Source: a virus
IMG/VR virus record: IMGVR_UViG_3300044645_000512
Coordinates: 1-24,473 of that record
DNA length: 24,473 bases
Strand: one strand, 5' to 3'
The notes beneath the pieces were generated by a model. It worked only from the letters and a program-made list of their open reading frames with translations. It was not told the origin of the DNA and did not search any database. Below, one piece after another: positions 20,336-24,473 of this stretch (the stretch's first letter is position 1; every line of letters begins with the position of its first letter). The position numbers and the translations under genes were made by a program.

Positions 20336-20971
20336 TTATGCAGACCGACGACGACGGCCAGCGGGAGCAGGCGCGGGTGCCTCAACAGCTACCTCAGGCT
20401 CACCGTCCATGCTGACCCATTCGACAACCTCAAACACCGGCGTGTAGATTTTGCCGTAGGACTTGTGGGCGTAGTGATCCTTTTTGAGTTTCACAATTGC
20501 CACTGGCTTTGCTTGGTCTTTTTCGACCTGCTCTGCCAACGCCACAGCCAAGGTCTGCACAGCGCGTTTGCCGCCCACTGACGTGGTGGTATACCGCGCT
20601 TCCATGCCCTTGTCTTCGCCGCTGATGCACTTAAGGCTCATGCCCACTTGTGTCTCCCAGCCTTTTTTGGCGCCGGGGGGCGCTTCGTCAAGCTCGGGCA
20701 ACGGTTGGGACACCGACGCCATCTTCTCGGCCAACACTTCACCATCACCCCAAGCAATGAAGCCGTGGACAAAGCTGAAAGGATTGATGGCCCAGGTGGA
20801 GTCGTCTTCCACTTCGGTTTGATCGGCACCGAAAACCCAGTGGCCAGTTTTATCCATTTTGAGGATGACTGTACCGGCTGGGCCAACGTCTGCTTGGATC
20901 GCGCGCAAAGCGGTTGAGAGGGTGGAGACTGCGGGCAAGCCCGCCTGAGAGAACGCAACTAAATTTGACAT
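20336..20971 (-). CDS. Probable ssDNA-binding protein or recombination accessory (unassigned)
   Basis: A 211-residue protein. Residues about 37-75 (TVILKMDKTGHWVFGADQTE, then AINPFSFVHGFIAWG) and 105-165 (ETQVGMSLKCISGEDKGM, PVAIVKLKKDHYAHKSYGK) have the strand-rich, aromatic and basic look of an OB-type fold. The C-terminus is proline/alanine-rich and ends GRRRRSA, unlike the acidic tail of classical SSBs. Place between the nuclease and polymerase supports ssDNA binding or annealing. The start follows TAAGGA formed by the upstream stop. I do not recognise a named family with confidence. Confidence 0.6.
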   Translation of the reverse strand: MSNLVAFSQAGLPAVSTLSTALRAIQADVGPAGTVILKMDKTGHWVFGADQTEVEDDSTWAINPFSFVHGFIAWGDGEVLAEKMASVSQPLPELDEAPPGAKKGWETQVGMSLKCISGEDKGMEARYTTTSVGGKRAVQTLAVALAEQVEKDQAKPVAIVKLKKDHYAHKSYGKIYTPVFEVVEWVSMDGEPEVAVEAPAPAPAGRRRRSA

Positions 20972-20979
20972 GATAGTCC

Positions 20980-22107
20980 TTATTGAAGTTTAGAAAGGGC
21001 AGCAGTGAGTTGCTTCCCGATTTGAACCACCGCCGGCCTGGGATCACTCTCAGACGCGATGGTGGTACCCGAACTGACGGCGACGACCAGATCATCGGGC
21101 AAGGCTTGCTTGCGCTTTTTGAGCGCCTTCTCAGCCTTGGCCGGTGAAATGATTGATGTCTCCATCACCTCAGATTCTGTGAGACCGAACGCGAACAGGG
21201 CGACTTTGGCCTTGTCTTCGTCAGTCCACTGTCTGATGGCACGCTTGGCCACCAACTTGTAATCAGGCAGTTTAGCACCGCTGTCCAGCATCTGAAGGGC
21301 CAGCGCGCGCAGGTCAGCGATCCACTGCTCCAGCATGTCGGCGTTCTTCAGATACGCGCTGATCTGCGGCGCGTCCAAGGACTCGATAGATGTCTTCAAC
21401 GCCCGGTCAACAGCGCCGGTCATCTGTGGGCAGATAGGTTTGGCCGCACACCAGCGGCAGTGGTCGCCGGTCTTGAGTTCGGCGTCTGGCTTTTGCGCCA
21501 GCTTGACCGCCTGCACCAACTGCAATTCAAACTCAGCGATGCGCTTGGGCGTGGTCACCCAGCGCTTGACCTGGGGCGGCTGCACGATCACGCATTCGAT
21601 CTCATCGACGCCATCAAACGCCCACTTGGCGGCTTCAGTGCGCATGGACGCAGCGGCGTAGAACATCAACTGCGGGTTCTCCTCTACTTCCACAGCAACA
21701 CCATCACCAAACTTCCAGTCAAGAACAACTGCACGGTTTCCGACACGTCCAATAAGGTCAGTAGACCCAAACACACCAGGAAGTAAATCACCAAAGCCAA
21801 CGCGAGTTTCAGCTTCAATTTCCATCTCCTTGGTTGGGTCGATCTCATCAAGCGCGGCCATGGCCACTTTGAGCTTGTTGTCGATCAACTCTTGCGTAAG
21901 AACTTGGTCTTCGTACTTGGTGCCCAGGTAATGCTCAGGTGGGTTGTCGGTCATCACAATGTCGGCGATGACGTTGTGAAGGAGCGTGCCCTCATCGGCG
22001 TATTTGTTGCTGGGCTGGGGCGGCATCTTTTGCACCAAGGCCACTGAGCCTGGGCAGTTGATGACGCGCTTGGCGGTCGAGCCGCCGACGATGTTACTGT
22101 GCTGCAT
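20980..22107 (-). CDS. DUF2800 protein, RecB/Cas4-like Fe-S nuclease
   Basis: A 375-residue protein. EGTLLH (39-44), GVFGSTDLIG (111-120; D117), VVLDWKFG (127-134; D130, K132) and NPQLMFYA (144-151; Q146, Y150) are the PD-(D/E)XK motifs of RecB/Cas4-type nucleases. C18 together with C217, C220 and C226 (CRWCAAKPIC) matches the four-cysteine iron-sulphur arrangement of Cas4/AddB enzymes. I recall this phage family as DUF2800. It likely processes DNA ends for recombination or replication. GAGGAA lies 7 bases before the ATG. Confidence 0.85.
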   Translation of the reverse strand: MQHSNIVGGSTAKRVINCPGSVALVQKMPPQPSNKYADEGTLLHNVIADIVMTDNPPEHYLGTKYEDQVLTQELIDNKLKVAMAALDEIDPTKEMEIEAETRVGFGDLLPGVFGSTDLIGRVGNRAVVLDWKFGDGVAVEVEENPQLMFYAAASMRTEAAKWAFDGVDEIECVIVQPPQVKRWVTTPKRIAEFELQLVQAVKLAQKPDAELKTGDHCRWCAAKPICPQMTGAVDRALKTSIESLDAPQISAYLKNADMLEQWIADLRALALQMLDSGAKLPDYKLVAKRAIRQWTDEDKAKVALFAFGLTESEVMETSIISPAKAEKALKKRKQALPDDLVVAVSSGTTIASESDPRPAVVQIGKQLTAALSKLQ

Positions 22108-22252
22108 CTGGTGTTTCCTCTTTAGTGAATTTGATTTCGCCGCTGTAGCTGTAGGTTTTGATCTCTACTGAATTGAAGGCATCTGGGAATTTGGCTTGCG
22201 CCCATTCCAAAAGAATTTTCTCTGCTTCGGTGGTGGTGATTTTCAGTTCCAT
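22094..22252 (-). CDS. 52-residue hypothetical protein
   Basis: MELKITTTEAEKILLEWAQA continues KFPDAFNSVEIKTYSYSGEI, forming helix then two strands, and ends in an acidic tail. AAGG lies about 10 bases before the ATG; the end overlaps the DUF2800 start by 14 bases. It is co-transcribed with the nuclease and may be a partner, but no motif shows it. Confidence 0.68.
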   Translation of the reverse strand: MELKITTTEAEKILLEWAQAKFPDAFNSVEIKTYSYSGEIKFTKEETPDAAQ

Positions 22253-22254
22253 GA

Positions 22255-22548
22255 TTAAAACGCCTTGAATTTACGATATCCGCCCATGAGCGAAAACATG
22301 TTGATGGGATAGCGACGCTTGCCTTGGCGTTCCCAGACGATGACGATTGTTTCAGCGTCGTACTTCCAGCAGCCCTCTTCAGTCAGCCCGTCACGGGTGT
22401 AAAAGTAAGCGCGGGACTGTGCTTTGTCAGCCTCGCACACGTCGGTCATTATGGTGATCTTGCCGCCCGCTTGGTTGTCGGTTTCGGCAAAGTTGTCGGC
22501 GTGCGCCACTGTGGCAGCGGCCAACAAAGTTAGGAAGAGATGTTTCAT
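22255..22548 (-). CDS. Small exported protein with signal peptide
   Basis: MKHLFLTLLAAATVAHADNF is a clear Sec signal peptide: K2/H3, a hydrophobic core, and cleavage after AHA (about residue 17). The mature part of 80 residues holds NFAETDNQAGGKITIMTDVC and a second cysteine in EEGCWKYDAETIVIVW; C38 and C60 could form a disulphide in the periplasm. Length is 97 residues from ATG 22548, which has AAAGGA 7 bases upstream; longer starts cross the divergent promoter region. It is the promoter-proximal gene of the replication operon yet is not a replication protein. It may act in the envelope, for example in superinfection exclusion; that is inference. Confidence 0.75.
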   Translation of the reverse strand: MKHLFLTLLAAATVAHADNFAETDNQAGGKITIMTDVCEADKAQSRAYFYTRDGLTEEGCWKYDAETIVIVWERQGKRRYPINMFSLMGGYRKFKAF

Positions 22549-22585
22549 CGAAGTGTCCTTTAGTTGAGTTGATGAGCCTTGACTG

Positions 22586-22610
22586 TAGCACAGAAAATAA
22601 AAGTGTGCTA
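22586..22610. promoter_or_regulatory. Inverted repeat between divergent operons (operator candidate)
   Basis: TAGCACA (22586-22592) and TGTGCTA (22604-22610) are perfect 7-bp arms with an 11-base AT-rich spacer (centres 18 bp apart). The intergenic space is only 73 bases and must hold both divergent promoters; hexamer matches are weak (TTGACT at 22579-22584). A dimeric regulator bound here could control both arms. Confidence 0.55.
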
Positions 22611-22621
22611 AACTTTTTGAC

Positions 22622-22891
22622 ATGCTTGAAAAAGAAATCGAAAAATACTTTGTTTGGACTGTGGAGCGCAGGGGCGGCAAGACGTGGAAGTTCACCTCAC
22701 CAGGGCGCAAAGGTGTGGCTGACAGGATCGCTTGTTTGCCTGATGGCACTACATGGTTCGTGGAGTTGAAAACAAAAGGCGGCAGGTTGTCGCCCTTGCA
22801 GAAAATTTTTATGTCGGACATGGCGTTGCTCAACCAGCGCTATGCGTGTTTGTGGACGAAGGAGCAAATTGATGGATGGATTCAAAAATGA
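22622..22891 (+). CDS. VRR-NUC domain nuclease
   Basis: An 89-residue single-domain protein. The motif GVADRIACLPDGTTWFVELK (residues 31-50) with D34, E48 and K50, followed by GGRLSPLQK (53-61), is the hallmark of VRR-NUC PD-(D/E)XK nucleases, which cleave branched or structured DNA. It probably resolves replication or recombination intermediates together with the SNF2-like helicase downstream. There is no Shine-Dalgarno before the ATG. The 3' end overlaps the next gene by 20 bases. Length fits stand-alone phage members. Confidence 0.88.
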   Translation: MLEKEIEKYFVWTVERRGGKTWKFTSPGRKGVADRIACLPDGTTWFVELKTKGGRLSPLQKIFMSDMALLNQRYACLWTKEQIDGWIQK

Positions 22892-23087
22892 CGCCGTTCA
22901 GTACTTGGCACCCGGCGTGCTTGATATGCAAAGCTATCGCACCGCACTAGAGATGGGGTACGAAGTGCACGCGGATGGCATGTGGTGGCCCGTGTGGCGT
23001 AAACCTGGGCATTATGTGTCGCCTAATGGCAAAAAAACCAAATTTGTTCAATGGAACGTCAACAAAAAAAATTGGGCTTGGGCATGA
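22872..23087 (+). CDS. 71-residue hypothetical protein
   Basis: MDGFKNDAVQYLAPGVLDMQ continues SYRTALEMGYEVHADGMWWP, with a tryptophan-rich, basic C-terminal half (FVQWNVNKKNWAWA). GGAG lies 7 bases before the ATG at 22872, inside the VRR-NUC gene. Its stop overlaps the helicase ATG (ATGA). The tight insertion between nuclease and helicase suggests a partner of one of them; no family recognised. Confidence 0.66.
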   Translation: MDGFKNDAVQYLAPGVLDMQSYRTALEMGYEVHADGMWWPVWRKPGHYVSPNGKKTKFVQWNVNKKNWAWA

Positions 23088-24433
23088 ACCTTCGACCCTA
23101 CCAAGAGCAAGCGGCTGACTTTTTGTTTGAGCACGACCGCGCCATGGTGCTGGCCCCAGTGGGTGCGGGCAAGACAGCAATCACGCTGACGGCCATGGAC
23201 GCCATGATCAAAGATGGCCACGTCAAGCGCTGGTTGGTCGTTGCGCCCAAGCGCGTTTGCACCGACGTGTGGCCCGTTGAAGCACTCAAGTGGAGCAAAC
23301 ACTTGAAGCTGGCCATTGCAGTCGGCACGCCCAAGCAGCGCAACGATGCGTTCAACAGCGACGCCAACGTGATTGTGATTAACTACGACAACTTGCAATG
23401 GTTGGCCGATGTATGTGGTGTAACCGGTGACGGCCTGTTGGTGGACGGACTGGTGTTTGACGAGCTCACCAAGCTTAAGAACCCATCAGGCGCGCGGTTC
23501 AAGGCGTTTGACAAGATTATCAAAGACGTGCCCATTCGCTGGGGCTTGACCGGCAGCTTCACCAGCAACGGCCTGGAGGACGTCTTCGGCCAGTGCAAGA
23601 TCATCGACCTGAGCCTGCTGGGCCGCTCCAAGGGTGCGTTCATGCAGCAGTACTTTGTTCTGATCAACAAGGAGTTTGGTGAATGGGCGCCACGGGTTGG
23701 CTCGCTGGCCAAGGTCATGGACAAGATCAAGCCGGCGACGTTTGTATTGGAGCCAGGCGAGTACAAGGACAAGTTGCCACCGCTGCATGTCGTCGAGGTG
23801 CGCTGCGACCTGAGCGACCGCAAGCCCTACGAAAAGATGAAGGCTGACTTCGTGGTCGAGTTCCCCGACGCCAAGGCCATAGCGGCCAATGGGGGTGTCG
23901 TGACCGGCAAGCTGCAACAAATGGCCAGCGGGTTCGTTTACGACACACGCAAGCAAGCGTCTGACGTACCCGGCAGATTCACTGTCACACAGACGCCGGT
24001 ATGGTTTAGCCCGCATAAGTTTGATCGCTTGGAGGAGTTGCTAGATGAGAACCAACACGCAAATACCATCATTGTTTACCAGTACCAAGAGGAGCTTGCC
24101 GAGCTCAAGCGCCGGTTCAACCCCACGACTCTTGACGACGACCGAGCCATTGAGCGATGGAATGCTGGACAAGTCAGGCTACTGGCCGTCCATCCAAAGT
24201 CAGCCGGCCACGGGCTCAACCTCCAGCACGGCGGGTGTCACATGGTGTTTCTGTCCCTGCCGTGGAGTCTGGAGTTGTACGAACAGACCATTGGTCGTTT
24301 GCACCGCTCAGGCCAAGCGCACGCTGTGTGGTGCTACGTGATGATCACCAACAAAACGGTTGACGAGAAAATTTTTGCCGCCTTGCATGACAAGCGGGCG
24401 GTGTCGGATATTGCAATGGAGGAACTTAAATGA
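23084..24433 (+). CDS. SNF2-like superfamily 2 helicase/translocase
   Basis: A 449-residue protein from ATG 23084, chosen because it overlaps the preceding stop (ATGA) and begins with the usual LRPYQ motif; an in-frame ATG at 23051 has no ribosome site. Motif I APVGAGKT (24-31), Ia VVAPKRVC (52-59), II VFDELTKLKN (124-133, DELT instead of DEAH), III LTGSFTSNG (155-163), V SAGHGLNLQ (373-381) and VI QTIGRLHRSGQ (401-411) are all present. It uses ATP to move on duplex DNA. Neighbouring VRR-NUC suggests joint work on replication forks or recombination joints. Confidence 0.9.
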   Translation: MNLRPYQEQAADFLFEHDRAMVLAPVGAGKTAITLTAMDAMIKDGHVKRWLVVAPKRVCTDVWPVEALKWSKHLKLAIAVGTPKQRNDAFNSDANVIVINYDNLQWLADVCGVTGDGLLVDGLVFDELTKLKNPSGARFKAFDKIIKDVPIRWGLTGSFTSNGLEDVFGQCKIIDLSLLGRSKGAFMQQYFVLINKEFGEWAPRVGSLAKVMDKIKPATFVLEPGEYKDKLPPLHVVEVRCDLSDRKPYEKMKADFVVEFPDAKAIAANGGVVTGKLQQMASGFVYDTRKQASDVPGRFTVTQTPVWFSPHKFDRLEELLDENQHANTIIVYQYQEELAELKRRFNPTTLDDDRAIERWNAGQVRLLAVHPKSAGHGLNLQHGGCHMVFLSLPWSLELYEQTIGRLHRSGQAHAVWCYVMITNKTVDEKIFAALHDKRAVSDIAMEELK

Positions 24434-24473
24434 CCAGACTAGACCTGTGGAAAGCGCAACTCAAAGCGGCGCG
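24430..24473 (+). CDS. Start of a further gene, cut by window end
   Basis: ATG at 24430 overlaps the helicase stop by four bases (ATGA) and gives 14 complete codons, MTRLDLWKAQLKAA, before the sequence ends. Too little remains to assign a family. The coupling indicates it belongs to the same operon. Confidence 0.55.
   Translation, partial: MTRLDLWKAQLKAA

Noticed and set aside
22549-22833. Longer start (to 22833) for the exported protein
   Set aside because: It would cover the divergent promoter region and the VRR-NUC gene, and bury the clear signal peptide and ribosome site at 22548.
23051-23083. ATG at 23051 as helicase start
   Set aside because: No ribosome site; the ATG at 23084 has the four-base stop overlap and places LRPYQ at the usual N-terminus.
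1-24473. tRNA genes, integrase, lysogeny repressor, insertion sequence
   Set aside because: I looked for cloverleaf-like stems with acceptor ends, tyrosine/serine recombinase motifs, transposase motifs and CI-like genes by eye and found none convincing; absence cannot be proven without a search.

Overview
The window is part of a tailed double-stranded DNA phage (or prophage) genome with a P22-like, podovirus-type head-packaging module. The portal (about 730 residues with an NDQRQNRPGA-type N-terminus), the P22-like coat protein, the scaffold and a pectate-lyase-fold tailspike support this. Gene packing is very dense, with ATGA and TAATG overlaps and stop codons that double as Shine-Dalgarno sites. 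Several small proteins have a look I associate with phages of freshwater Gram-negative bacteria, perhaps Burkholderiales. The host assignment is a guess. No integrase, repressor or lysis gene is visible, so lifestyle cannot be judged from this window.

Layout. (1) Positions 1-12533 on the minus strand form the late module. In transcription order it reads terS, terL, four tiny basic proteins, portal, a helical DUF5856-like protein, small structural proteins, tail-fibre and tailspike genes, scaffold, coat protein, two probable head or decoration proteins, and two small genes at the window edge. Fibre and tailspike DNA is clearly more AT-rich than its neighbours. (2) Positions 12534-13165 hold no gene. 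They carry arrays of 9-bp repeats (TTGCCCACA / TTGTCCACA, the second identical to the GC-rich-genome form of the DnaA box) in inverted orientation around an AT-rich core, two 41-bp direct repeats, and the outward promoters of both flanking operons. This is my best candidate for a replication origin or a packaging/control site. (3) Positions 13166-15809 on the plus strand are a compact cassette of ten mostly unknown small genes. It begins at a sigma70-type promoter with a palindromic operator in its spacer and ends at an intrinsic terminator. (4) Positions 15882-22548 on the minus strand form the replication module: a small exported protein, a 52-residue protein, a DUF2800 RecB/Cas4-like nuclease, a possible ssDNA-binding protein, two very small ORFs, family-A DNA polymerase, and a primase-helicase. 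(5) Positions 22622-24473 on the plus strand are the divergent arm: VRR-NUC nuclease, a small protein, an SNF2-like helicase, and the first codons of one more gene.

How it fits together. Groups 4 and 5 together supply a primase-helicase, a polymerase with proofreading exonuclease, a probable ssDNA-binding protein, two nucleases and an SF2 translocase, so the phage probably copies and recombines its own DNA. The 12.5-13.1 kb control region sits between the late packaging genes and the early-type cassette and could coordinate origin firing, packaging start and the early/late switch. The exported protein, the plus-strand cassette and two tiny membrane peptides are the least explained parts and the likeliest to act on the host.
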